A stretch of DNA of 41,826 nt from an uncultured Paracoccaceae bacterium. GTDB taxonomy: Bacteria; Pseudomonadota; Alphaproteobacteria; Rhodobacterales; Rhodobacteraceae. Below, one piece after another: positions 16,272-24,304 of this stretch; positions within the stretch are counted from its first letter, which is position 1, and each line of letters begins with the position of its first letter. Position numbers and translations under genes: made by a program. The notes beneath the pieces were generated by a model. That model ran no database searches and had not been told where the DNA came from. It saw only the letters and a list, made by a program, of their open reading frames with translations. The stretch is taken from positions 1 through 41,826 of the forward strand of contig CANLND010000026.1 of NCBI GenBank assembly GCA_947492585.1. Direction: 5' to 3'.

Positions 16272-17861
16272 CTAGGCCACCAGTTGTGCCGCGTTTTTGG
16301 TGATATAGGCGTCCACCGCCGCGCGCTGATCTGCGGTCAGGCGCAGTCCCAGTTTGGTGCGGCGCCACAGGTAGTCCTCTCCGCTGCGCACCCATTCTCG
16401 GGAAATGGCCCAGTCCAGCTCACGCGTGGTGATGGTCGCGCCGAACTCTTGGCCCAGCGCTGCCAGTGACGTCGCATCTCCCAGCACATCCCATGCTTCG
16501 GTGCCATAGGCGCGGATCAGGCGGCGTACAGCGTATGGTGTCAGGAACGGATAATCCGCCATCAGTTTTGCGCGCAATGTCTCTACATCGCCAACCGGGA
16601 AATCTCCACCGGGCAGGGCGACACCTGCGGTCCATGCGGGTTGCACATCCGGCAAAGCCTCGCCGATCTTGACCAGTGCAGCTTCGGCCAGTTTGCGATA
16701 GGTGGTGATCTTTCCGCCAAATACATTCAGCAACGGAGCGGCCTTTTGGTCCAGCGTCAGCACATATTCACGCGTCGCTGCCGTGGCCGAGCTGGCCCCA
16801 TCATCATACAGCGGTCGTACGCCAGAGTAGCTCCAGACCACTTGATCTGCGGTCACGGCCTTGTTGAAATAGTTCGACACAAAATCCAGCATGTAGTCGC
16901 GCTCGGTGTCCGAGCAGGTCGGTTTCTCGTCTGGGGTGGTGTGGTCGGCATCTGTGGTACCGATCAGGGTAAAGTCTTCCTCATAGGGGATGGCAAACAT
17001 GATCCGCCCATCTGTGCCTTGGAAGAAATAGCAGCGGTCATGATCATACAGTTTCGGCACCACGATATGACTGCCGCGTACCAGACGCACGTTTTCCTTG
17101 CTGTTCTGGCCCAGCTTTCGATGCAACACGTCAGCGACCCACGGACCGCCAGCGTTGACCAGCAGTTTTGAACGGCGCTCAAATTGGTGTCCCGTCGCGG
17201 TGTCTTCCAGTGTGATCACCCAGTGATCCTGCAACCGATCAGCGCTGATCACCTTGGTGCGGGTCATGATTTCGGCGCCGCGCGCCTCGGCATCTCGCGC
17301 GTTCATCATCACCAAACGCGCATCTTCGACCCAGCAGTCGGAATATTCAAAGGCCGTCTTGAACTTGTCCTTGATTGGTTTGCCCAGATCGCTGGTGGTC
17401 AGATCCACTTTGGTGGTGCCAGGCAGAATGCCGCGTTTGCCCAAGGTGTCATACATGAACAGTCCCAAGCGGATCAGCCACGCTGGGCGCCGGCCCTTCA
17501 TCCACGGCATGAATTTGGTCAACAGGCGCGAGGTAGGCGTTTCACTGTCAAACCGCATGTCCTTGTGGAAGGGCAGCACAAACCGCATCGGCCAGGAAAT
17601 ATGTGGCATCGCTTTCAGTAGCACTTCGCGCTCGATCAGGGCTTCCTGCACCAGTCGAAATTCAAAATATTCAAGATAGCGCAAGCCTCCGTGGAACAGT
17701 TTGGTGGCCGCGGACGATGTAGCAGACGCCAGATCGTTCATTTCCGCCAGTGACACGCTGAGGCCCCGGCCTGCCGCGTCACGGGCGATGCCACAGCCGT
17801 TGATGCCGCCGCCAATGATGAATAGGTCGGTGATATTGGTCTCAGTCTGGGTCTCTGTCAT
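16272..17861 (-). CDS. glpD: Aerobic glycerol-3-phosphate dehydrogenase GlpD
   Basis: GlpD is the membrane-associated FAD enzyme that oxidises glycerol-3-phosphate to dihydroxyacetone phosphate and feeds electrons to quinone. The 529-residue protein has the FAD-binding GGGINGCGIARDAAGRG (17-33), the family signature KLFHGGLRYLEYFEFRLV, and GGKITTYRKLAEAAL in the second half. It follows glpR by four bases on the same strand, so the two are co-transcribed and GlpR is the expected repressor. The 128 bp downstream, before the convergent cobO end, contain a short GGAACC-TCT-GGTTCC stem but no clear terminator. Confidence 0.96.
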   Translation of the reverse strand: MTETQTETNITDLFIIGGGINGCGIARDAAGRGLSVSLAEMNDLASATSSAATKLFHGGLRYLEYFEFRLVQEALIEREVLLKAMPHISWPMRFVLPFHKDMRFDSETPTSRLLTKFMPWMKGRRPAWLIRLGLFMYDTLGKRGILPGTTKVDLTTSDLGKPIKDKFKTAFEYSDCWVEDARLVMMNARDAEARGAEIMTRTKVISADRLQDHWVITLEDTATGHQFERRSKLLVNAGGPWVADVLHRKLGQNSKENVRLVRGSHIVVPKLYDHDRCYFFQGTDGRIMFAIPYEEDFTLIGTTDADHTTPDEKPTCSDTERDYMLDFVSNYFNKAVTADQVVWSYSGVRPLYDDGASSATAATREYVLTLDQKAAPLLNVFGGKITTYRKLAEAALVKIGEALPDVQPAWTAGVALPGGDFPVGDVETLRAKLMADYPFLTPYAVRRLIRAYGTEAWDVLGDATSLAALGQEFGATITTRELDWAISREWVRSGEDYLWRRTKLGLRLTADQRAAVDAYITKNAAQLVA

Positions 17862-17865
17862 AGGA

Positions 17866-18651
17866 CTAACTTTCGCTTTCCGGGTAAGAACCCCCGGTTG
17901 TCAGAATTTTGGTTCCGGCCGCATCAGCCGCCTTTTGGAATGGGGCAGGCACCGTGCGGTCGGTGATCACCACATCCAGATCCGCGACATCGCAGATGCG
18001 CACGGGGGCGGAGTGATCAAATTTGCTGCCGTCGCACACCAGCACCTTGGTGCGGGCGTTTTGCAGGATGGCGCGGGCCACGGACACTTCGCGGGTGTCG
18101 TGGTCCAGAATGGCGCCATCCGCGTCCAGAGCCGAGGCGCCGATGATGGCAAAATCCACTTTGTAGCGGTTGATGAAATCGACGGCGTCTTCGCCCACAA
18201 TCGCGCCGTCGCTTTGCCGCACCGTGCCGCCCATCAGCACCAACTCTTTTGCGGGGCCTCCCATCATCAGATTGATAATGTTGATGTTGTTCGACAGCAC
18301 CGTCAGATCGCGATGGCCTGACAGCGCGCGCGCCACCTGTTCGGTGGAGGTGCCGATGTTGAGCGTGAGTGAGCAATTGTCCGGGATCAGATCCGCGGCC
18401 ATCGCGGCCATTGCACCTTTGCCATCCGCGTTCAGTCGACGCCGGTCGGCATAATCACGGCTGGCCCCGGCGCTGATCCGCACTGCGCCACCGTGCACCC
18501 GCGACAGCGCGCCACGGGCGGACAGATCTCGCAGGTCGGTACGAATGGTCTGCAAAGACACAGAAAAACGCTGCGACAGGTCGTCAACCTCAACTCGATC
18601 TTGGTCGTTCAGCAGAGCGAGGATTTCGTTTTGTCGCGTATTGGCGTCCAT
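17866..18651 (-). CDS. glpR: DeoR/GlpR family repressor of glycerol-3-phosphate genes
   Basis: A 261-residue DeoR-family regulator. The N-terminal winged helix (RQNEILALLNDQDRVEVDDL then SLQTIRTDLRDLSARGALSR and the hallmark VHGGAV) binds DNA; the C-terminal DeoRC domain (LTLNIGTSTEQVARAL, LMGGTVRQSDGAIVGEDA) senses a sugar phosphate, here presumably glycerol-3-phosphate because glpD follows at four bases. Start 18651 is chosen for AAAGGAAAG just upstream; a longer frame lacks a ribosome site. GATAAT (18681-18676 on the minus strand) is a possible -10 box. Confidence 0.88.
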   Translation of the reverse strand: MDANTRQNEILALLNDQDRVEVDDLSQRFSVSLQTIRTDLRDLSARGALSRVHGGAVRISAGASRDYADRRRLNADGKGAMAAMAADLIPDNCSLTLNIGTSTEQVARALSGHRDLTVLSNNINIINLMMGGPAKELVLMGGTVRQSDGAIVGEDAVDFINRYKVDFAIIGASALDADGAILDHDTREVSVARAILQNARTKVLVCDGSKFDHSAPVRICDVADLDVVITDRTVPAPFQKAADAAGTKILTTGGSYPESES

Positions 18652-18774
18652 GGTCTTTCCTTTTGCTTGCGATTTATTATCGTTTTGGGCGAATTGAGTC
18701 ACGTAAAATTTTCGCGACACTTTCCCAAGTGCGCGTTTTCACGAAGAAAGGCTCCAAACGACTTTTGCTCAGGG

Positions 18775-19854
18775 CTATGTGATGGGAACCAGATGGTTGT
18801 CCCACTGAACCTTTGATTTCTGCAGCACCGACGCGCGATCAGTGATCCGCGTGATGTGACCGGTGCCCGAGGTTGTGATCCATCCGACGGGCAACGCGGC
18901 GACGCCACAAACGTCTGGTAGGTGGTGCTCGCGCAAGATTTCATCGGTGGGCACATCGATCAGCGTCAAAACACCGCCCCGAGGGGAGGTCACCGCTAGC
19001 TGCTGCCCTGACTGATCAAAGGCAACAGATCCACCATAGCCACGCAGGTTCCGCCAGCGCGGGTCTTCGGGGGCCAGATTGCGGGCGCGTGAGCCGCGCT
19101 GATGGATCCCGGCCAGCGGCAGGCCTCTGCCAAAATCGCCCTGCCACTGCATCGCAAACCCCACGCGGCCATCACTGGCCACATCCAGATGGCGGATGGA
19201 ATTCAAACGAAACTCAGACGAAAGCGCCATGCGTTCGGTGATCTCGCCCTTCTCGGACAGATAACTGAGGTTGGAGCGCATAGTGGCCAAGTTCAGCTTG
19301 GCGCGCCCGGTGTCCGGGTGAGTTTCAATACCCCCATTGGCCACCACAAAGGACCCATCCGGAAGGCGGGCCATATCATGCGGTCCAACGCCGCCTGATC
19401 CATAGTTGGCGATGCGGCGATACCCGTCAGCAACCGACCAGGCGCCAATGACACCGCGCGCGTTTTGAAAATCGTTTTCGGTGGTGAACAGCCGTGTGCC
19501 GTCCTGTGAAAAACAGCCGTGGCCATAAAAATGATGCCCGTCAGGGGGGACCATCTGTGCCAGGCACTGGCCAGTGCGACAGTCCAGAACCTGTGCAAAC
19601 CGACCAGGGCGCCGGGCAAAGGCGACGACATGCGGACGTGTGGGGTGGGCGCAAAACGCATGGCCTCGGCCGGGCAGGGGTTGGCGAAATACTTCCTGCC
19701 CTGATGGTGTTAATCCGACCACGCTGTCTTGCCCCGAAGGTGCGCGCGCGGCGGACAAAAAGGCGGGGTTGCCCAGATCAGCCCAACTGGGGGTGGCATA
19801 TGCACTGGCGGCCAGAAGACCGGTCAAAAAACCGCGACGCGATGGGCCGCGCAT
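18775..19854 (-). CDS. DUF1513 protein, Tat-exported beta-propeller-like, end of iron operon
   Basis: A 359-residue DUF1513 protein. The N-terminus carries a twin-arginine motif (SRRGFLTG) followed by a hydrophobic stretch and a cleavage-like PSWA, so it is likely exported folded, perhaps with a bound cofactor. The body has repeats such as GHAFCAHPTRPHVVAFARR, GHGCFSQDGTRLFTTEND and GPHDMARLPDGSFVVANGG that suggest a beta-propeller. The start ATG at 19854 overlaps the stop of the upstream imelysin-like gene by one base. DUF1513 genes often sit with imelysin and di-heme oxidoreductase genes; the molecular role is not known. Confidence 0.82.
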   Translation of the reverse strand: MRGPSRRGFLTGLLAASAYATPSWADLGNPAFLSAARAPSGQDSVVGLTPSGQEVFRQPLPGRGHAFCAHPTRPHVVAFARRPGRFAQVLDCRTGQCLAQMVPPDGHHFYGHGCFSQDGTRLFTTENDFQNARGVIGAWSVADGYRRIANYGSGGVGPHDMARLPDGSFVVANGGIETHPDTGRAKLNLATMRSNLSYLSEKGEITERMALSSEFRLNSIRHLDVASDGRVGFAMQWQGDFGRGLPLAGIHQRGSRARNLAPEDPRWRNLRGYGGSVAFDQSGQQLAVTSPRGGVLTLIDVPTDEILREHHLPDVCGVAALPVGWITTSGTGHITRITDRASVLQKSKVQWDNHLVPIT

Positions 19855-20852
19855 CAATCACCATCCAATGAATTAAACCCCGCCGACACGCCCAAATGGG
19901 GTCCTAACTGGGTGGCTACGGTGACACGTAAATCGCTGATCGTTTGCTTCAAGGCCTCAATCCGCAGACGTTTCTGCGGGTCCACCACCCCGGCAAACAC
20001 CGGATCTTCCAGCGCCGCAGCGCGGGCAAGGGCGTGGTCAAACTGCGTTTGCAGTTGGTGGTGAATCTCTGGTGCATCCTGTGCCAAGGCCAGCGCCAAA
20101 GGTTTCAGGCCCTTCAGAGACAGGACCAGATGGCGCAAGGATCGCCCTGATCGCCACGCTTCGGCCCGTTTGGGGCGGGGGCGATCAAAACTGCCAAGGG
20201 GGCGTGCCAGACGCATGTCATCGTTGATCTGCAATCCAGTTGTGAGCGCTTTGAACAGGTCCTGAGTGGCATCATCGGCGCTGGCATAGCGGGCAGTGGG
20301 CGCGTGCATCTGGGCCGCAAACGCCCCATGCCATTCATCACGAATGGCCTGTGTGGTCTGGGCAATTTCTGTTGCGATCGCCGCGGCCACATTGCAGCGA
20401 AAGGCAAGCGTCGCAGCGCTCTCAGCCCTTGGGTCAAACAATAAAAAATCTAACGCATAAAACCCCTTGGCGGCAATGCTGTGCTGGGCAAATTCATCTG
20501 GCGTCAGCGTTGTGGGATTTGCAGCGCGCAGCAGGGCCATTACGGCCTTTGGGGTTTTGCCGCGATTGTCGGGCCAAAACGCCAAGGAAAACGCGCGCAT
20601 GTCGGTTTCTGTGGGGCCAAATCGCCAATGACTGGCCGAAATCCAGGCATCAAACGCGCGCCCATAGGCGGATTGAACCGCCGGCGGATTGTCCAAACAC
20701 TGGGTGCGGGTGACATGTTCCAGATCCTGTGCCTGCACTGATAACGTCGCAAAGGCAGGTTGGATCTGCGCCTGAACGATCTCTTGCATCCAGGGCGATG
20801 CCTGCAGTGGAAGCGCCGAAAAAGTCAAAGCAAAAACAAGAGGTCTCAACAT
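19854..20852 (-). CDS. Imelysin-like periplasmic protein with altered GxHxxE motif
   Basis: A 332-residue exported protein (signal peptide ending near LQASP) of the imelysin/IrpA-like family (peptidase M75-like), linked to iron uptake. The family's GxHxxE motif is present only in altered form, GFYALD (130-135): the His is Tyr132 and the Glu is Asp135. The rest, such as RAFDAWISASHWRFGP, follows the fold. The start ATG overlaps the stop of the di-heme oxidoreductase gene by one base. A binding rather than catalytic role is plausible. It is the second imelysin gene of the same operon. Confidence 0.82.
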   Translation of the reverse strand: MLRPLVFALTFSALPLQASPWMQEIVQAQIQPAFATLSVQAQDLEHVTRTQCLDNPPAVQSAYGRAFDAWISASHWRFGPTETDMRAFSLAFWPDNRGKTPKAVMALLRAANPTTLTPDEFAQHSIAAKGFYALDFLLFDPRAESAATLAFRCNVAAAIATEIAQTTQAIRDEWHGAFAAQMHAPTARYASADDATQDLFKALTTGLQINDDMRLARPLGSFDRPRPKRAEAWRSGRSLRHLVLSLKGLKPLALALAQDAPEIHHQLQTQFDHALARAAALEDPVFAGVVDPQKRLRIEALKQTISDLRVTVATQLGPHLGVSAGFNSLDGD

Positions 20853-22402
20853 CACAGGCTCTCCAGAAATTGGATCAGGTCGGCGCGTTCCTCCGGCGAT
20901 AGAGCCACCACATGATCACGGGCTGGCTGTGCCTCGCCGCCGTGCCACAGGATGGCCTCTAGCAGGGAGCGCGCGCGTCCGTCGTGCAGGAAACTCGCGA
21001 TGGGAGAGACTTGTTTGGTCAACCCGATGCCCCACAAGGGCGGCGTGCGCCATTCGTGCCCCGTTGCGCGGCCTTCGGGGCGGAGATCTGCCAGACCGTC
21101 CCCCATGTCATGCAGTAGCATGTCGCTGTAAGGCCAGATCAGCTGGAAACTGTGCTCGGGTCGATCTGCCAGACGGTGGGTGACAAATTTTGGCGTGTGG
21201 CAGCTGATGCAACCTGCGTCGTAAAACAGTTGCTTGCCGCGCAGCACTGCCGGATCATCGACATCGCGTCGTGCAGGCACCGCTAGGTTTTGGCTGTACA
21301 GCGTCACCAGATCCATATTGTCCTGATTGATCTCAGTACCGCGCGCATCACCGTCGCCATGCGGCGCGGCGCGGCAGCTGTCCTGCGCCGTGGTGCAGTC
21401 TCCCCAAGGGGCGGGGAACAAAGGCGTGGAAATGCCAAGATCCCCGGCAAAAGCCCCGGCAGATTGTTCGTGCACCGTGGGCATACCCGCCTTCAGACCA
21501 AACCGGCCCAGCATGATCTGTTGGTGTTCAACCGACCACGTCAGATTGGCACGACCTGAAATGCCATCACCATTGCGATCCTCGGGATCTGCAAGCGCCA
21601 GAATATCGGCAGCGGGAATAGCTTCTAGCAGGCCAAGGCCTATCATCGATGGTGCGATCCGGGGCGATAGCATGGCGTCGGGGTGCAGGGGGCCATAACC
21701 CAGATTGGCCGCACGGTAGGTCGGCACGCGCAGGGACGCGGTTTCGCCTCCGTTCAGTTCTACTGTTTGTTCCGTATATTCGATCTCAAGCTGATATTCA
21801 GCAGGCAGGCCGGGCGCGGCAAAATCCTGCATCTGCCCACCGTAGCTGGGGTCAGGCTGGGTGCCGATATAGCCGTGCACCTCGGCCAATTCCGCAGGTG
21901 TGGGACCGGGGATGGAGACGCGCAGAAACATCGAAACGCTTGTGTCGTCAGGACTTTGTGGCACATGTCCACGCCCGTCTTTGACGTGGCAACGCTGGCA
22001 CGAACGGGCATTGTACAGCGGGCCCAAACCGTCGGAGGCCAGTGTGGAAGAGGGCGAAAACACCCAGAGTTTTTCAAACAGCGCATTACCCAGTTTGAAG
22101 CCCAGCTCTTGTTCAAACGAAAGCGTGGCGCTGGGTTGCGAAAAGGCATCGCGATCGGTGCGGGCACGCGTTGTCGCGGCTCCTGCCGGACGGGCTTCAA
22201 AGGCTTCCGCAGTTGTGAAATCTTGGGTGGGTGCGGTGACGGATTTGACCCGCCCGTGTTCTGCGTCCGATCGTTTCGTGACGTTCAGATGGGGGTCCAG
22301 AAAGGCCGCAGCAGGAAGCTCAGTGGCCTGTACTGGCATCGGGCCAAACAAGGTGGCCGTCGCGATACTGGTCAGGCAGGCGCGCAAGGGGGTCGTATAC
22401 AT
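20852..22402 (-). CDS. Periplasmic di-heme oxidoreductase (DHOR/DUF1111 family)
   Basis: A 516-residue protein with an N-terminal signal peptide (to about residue 26) and two c-type heme sites: CQRCH (135-139) and CISCH (398-402). Sequence runs such as FEQELGFKLGNALFEKLWV, DGLGPLYNARSCQRCHVKDG and RTPPLWGIGL match the di-heme oxidoreductase (often called thiol oxidoreductase) family, related to MauG-type cytochrome c peroxidases. Between two imelysin genes it probably handles electron transfer or oxidation of an iron ligand in the periplasm; the substrate is not known. It needs the cytochrome c maturation system. Confidence 0.9.
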   Translation of the reverse strand: MYTTPLRACLTSIATATLFGPMPVQATELPAAAFLDPHLNVTKRSDAEHGRVKSVTAPTQDFTTAEAFEARPAGAATTRARTDRDAFSQPSATLSFEQELGFKLGNALFEKLWVFSPSSTLASDGLGPLYNARSCQRCHVKDGRGHVPQSPDDTSVSMFLRVSIPGPTPAELAEVHGYIGTQPDPSYGGQMQDFAAPGLPAEYQLEIEYTEQTVELNGGETASLRVPTYRAANLGYGPLHPDAMLSPRIAPSMIGLGLLEAIPAADILALADPEDRNGDGISGRANLTWSVEHQQIMLGRFGLKAGMPTVHEQSAGAFAGDLGISTPLFPAPWGDCTTAQDSCRAAPHGDGDARGTEINQDNMDLVTLYSQNLAVPARRDVDDPAVLRGKQLFYDAGCISCHTPKFVTHRLADRPEHSFQLIWPYSDMLLHDMGDGLADLRPEGRATGHEWRTPPLWGIGLTKQVSPIASFLHDGRARSLLEAILWHGGEAQPARDHVVALSPEERADLIQFLESL

Positions 22403-22488
22403 ATCAGTCCGTTCGAAATCTCTGGCAACGCGTCGGGGCAGTGTGTCCCTACAGGATACGCGTCTGGCTGGTCACAGCGAAGCGGGAA

Positions 22489-22520
22489 TGTCCGGGGGGA
22501 AAGGTGACGCCCCCCGGACA
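22489..22520 (-). terminator. Strong hairpin between the imelysin and di-heme oxidoreductase genes
   Basis: TGTCCGGGGGG (22489-22499) pairs perfectly with CCCCCCGGACA (22510-22520): an 11-bp GC stem with a 10-base loop, starting eight bases after the imelysin stop codon. No T run follows on the minus strand. It probably lowers expression of the downstream genes or protects the upstream mRNA. Confidence 0.55.
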
Positions 22521-22527
22521 TAAGATT

Positions 22528-23796
22528 TTATTGGAACACAGCGGTTGGGTCATCCAACGAGTCGGACCCTTCGATGGCGACACCATCCAATTGCAGTGCA
22601 ACAATGGCCCGTTCAAACGAACGGGTTTGGTCGATCAAACCGTTGACACCGCTCATGATCAGCGCCTCGCCCTTGGCATTGCCCGCTTCCAGCATTTGAT
22701 CGTAGGAGAACCCAGCCTCAGCCGCGGTCTTGATCTGACCCAGCGCGCGCATGGTGTCGGACAGTTTGACACGGACCTCAGCGTCCAGGCTGGTGTCTTG
22801 TGCGGCAACCAGATCCGAGACCGAAGGACCCGAGATCAGCCTGCCATCGACGCGAACATATTGACCCAGATAGACATTCTGCACTCCTAGGCCGTCATAA
22901 TAATGGCTGTTATGGGTGTTGTCGGAAAAACAGTCATGCTCTTCTTCGGGATCATTTAGCATGACGCCAAGACGCATGCGTTCGCCAGCGGTTTCACCGT
23001 AGGACAATGACCCCATGCCCGTCAGGATGGCTGAGATACCGGCGTCTTCATCGGCCAGCAGCGTGCTGCGGGCAGCCCCCGTTGCGGTCCACTGTGCGGC
23101 CATCCATTCCAGATCGCTGACCAGCAAATCGGTTGCCGCTTGCAGGTATTCGCCGCGACGGTCACAATGTCCGCCGGTGCAGGCGTCACCCGCTGCGTAA
23201 TCACTCCATGGGCGATCTCCGGCCCCGTGGTTGATGCCGTTCAGATCTTGGCCCCACAGCAGGAATTCAACGGCATGGTAGCCGGTGGCCACGTTGGCCT
23301 CAACGCCGTCGGCTTCGTGCAATGCGCCTTCCATCAGGGCTGGGGTGATGGCACTGGTGTCGATGGTTTTGCCGGACAGGGTAAAGGACGTGTTGGCCAC
23401 AACATTCAACGCCGCCAGTGCGTTTTCATCTGTTGCGCCGCCGTATGCTGCGTCCACATAATCGATCAGACCTTCGTCCAGCGGCCATGCGTTTACTTTG
23501 CCTTCCCAGTCATCAACGATCGCGTTGCCAAACCGGAACACCTCGGACTGCTGGTAGGGCACGCGCGCCGCCAGCCATGCGCTGCGTGCAGCGTGTAGAT
23601 GTTCAGCTGAAGGTGCCTCAATCAGCGCGCTCACAGCGGTTTGCAACGTCTTTGCCGTCAGCAGGCTGTCCTCATATTTGGCTGCTGCGATATCCGCGTA
23701 GGTGTTCAACACGTCGGTTTTTTCAACGGCAAAGGCCGTTGTTGCAGACAGGCACAGGGCTGCGGCGGTGCTGGTGCGCAAGGCAAAAGATGTCAT
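22528..23796 (-). CDS. Imelysin family iron-regulated periplasmic protein (IrpA-like)
   Basis: A 422-residue exported protein with a clear signal peptide (ALCLSATTAFA, cleavage near 23). It carries the imelysin motif GxHxxE as GYHAVEFLLWG (172-182) with His174 and Glu177, and family segments AWLAARVPYQQSEVFRFGN and WPLDEGLIDYVD. Members of this family are induced by iron limitation and are thought to bind iron or an iron complex in the periplasm; peptidase activity is doubtful. It is the first large gene after hemP and separated from it by two hairpins. Confidence 0.9.
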   Translation of the reverse strand: MTSFALRTSTAAALCLSATTAFAVEKTDVLNTYADIAAAKYEDSLLTAKTLQTAVSALIEAPSAEHLHAARSAWLAARVPYQQSEVFRFGNAIVDDWEGKVNAWPLDEGLIDYVDAAYGGATDENALAALNVVANTSFTLSGKTIDTSAITPALMEGALHEADGVEANVATGYHAVEFLLWGQDLNGINHGAGDRPWSDYAAGDACTGGHCDRRGEYLQAATDLLVSDLEWMAAQWTATGAARSTLLADEDAGISAILTGMGSLSYGETAGERMRLGVMLNDPEEEHDCFSDNTHNSHYYDGLGVQNVYLGQYVRVDGRLISGPSVSDLVAAQDTSLDAEVRVKLSDTMRALGQIKTAAEAGFSYDQMLEAGNAKGEALIMSGVNGLIDQTRSFERAIVALQLDGVAIEGSDSLDDPTAVFQ

Positions 23797-23870
23797 CAGG
23801 GGAAGTCCTTATCGTGAGGCGCCAGGCCCGCGATATTCGCGCAGGGCCCGGCGTATGGTTCAGAAACTCT

Positions 23871-23890
23871 AGGTCCCGGTGGCGGGACCT
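23871..23890 (-). terminator. Hairpin(s) between hemP and the imelysin gene
   Basis: AGGTCCCG (23871-23878) pairs perfectly with CGGGACCT (23883-23890) around GTGG. A second, less regular stem with GGCCC (23825-23829) and GGGCC (23844-23848) lies closer to the imelysin start. Neither has a U tract on the minus strand. Together they could separate hemP expression from that of the larger genes. Confidence 0.5.
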
Positions 23891-23896
23891 CGTTAA

Positions 23897-24061
23897 TTAC
23901 TTGGTCAAAATCAATTTCCCGGCGCGGGTGATGCGCAGGCTGTAGACTTGGCCATTCAATAGAATACGGGCCTGTGTGCCGTGTTTGGTCAGATCTTCAG
24001 CGTGGTAGGTGGGGAAAACTTCGGTGGCGGTGGTCATCGTCGGAGTAACAATCTGGTTCAT
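23897..24061 (-). CDS. hemP: Hemin uptake protein HemP/HmuP
   Basis: A 54-residue protein ending in the HemP signature YSLRITRAGKLILTK, preceded by ARILLNGQV. HemP/HmuP proteins are small cytoplasmic proteins of iron and heme uptake regulons; in some alphaproteobacteria they act as regulators of the heme receptor gene. The ATG at 24061 is taken as start, but the ribosome site is weak and a GTG 13 codons upstream or an internal ATG are possible. It leads the iron operon on this strand and lies 100 bp before the imelysin gene. Confidence 0.8.
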   Translation of the reverse strand: MNQIVTPTMTTATEVFPTYHAEDLTKHGTQARILLNGQVYSLRITRAGKLILTK

Positions 24062-24186
24062 GTCAGTCGCCCTATGTTTGGTTTCAGAATCTTGGGGCAC
24101 AGTTTGCGCACCTCAAAAAAAGTGTTTCTGGTTTCGTCCTCACATCGGGCTGATCTGGTGGGCCAGACTGGCTAGATGAGTTATAC

Positions 24187-24229
24187 CTGACTTTTTTTGT
24201 TTGCTTTGTCAATCTGACTTTTTTAGTCA
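24187..24229 (-). promoter_or_regulatory. Candidate iron-responsive operator region upstream of hemP
   Basis: Two direct repeats, CTGACTTTTTTTG (24187-24199) and CTGACTTTTTTAG (24214-24226), lie 27 bp apart; the second is part of the palindrome TGAC-TTTTTTA-GTCA (24215-24229). TATAAC (24186-24181, minus strand) could be a -10 box and TTGACA (24212-24207) a -35 box, though the spacing of 21 is too long for a standard promoter. The position before hemP suggests an iron regulator of the RirA/Irr/Fur group; which one cannot be told from the sequence alone. Confidence 0.4.
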
Positions 24230-24254
24230 TCTTTTAAGATTTTGAAAATTAAAT

Positions 24255-24280
24255 AAAAAAAGCGCCCCAGAGGGCGCTTT
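24255..24280 (-). terminator. Rho-independent terminator of metG
   Basis: On the minus strand AAAGCGCCC pairs with GGGCGCTTT around a four-base loop and is followed by a T-rich stretch (TTTTATTT). It starts 25 bases after the metG stop codon. This is a textbook intrinsic terminator and also isolates metG from the hemP promoter region. Confidence 0.9.
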
Positions 24281-24304
24281 AAAGAGTTTGAACTGTGAGG
24301 TGAT

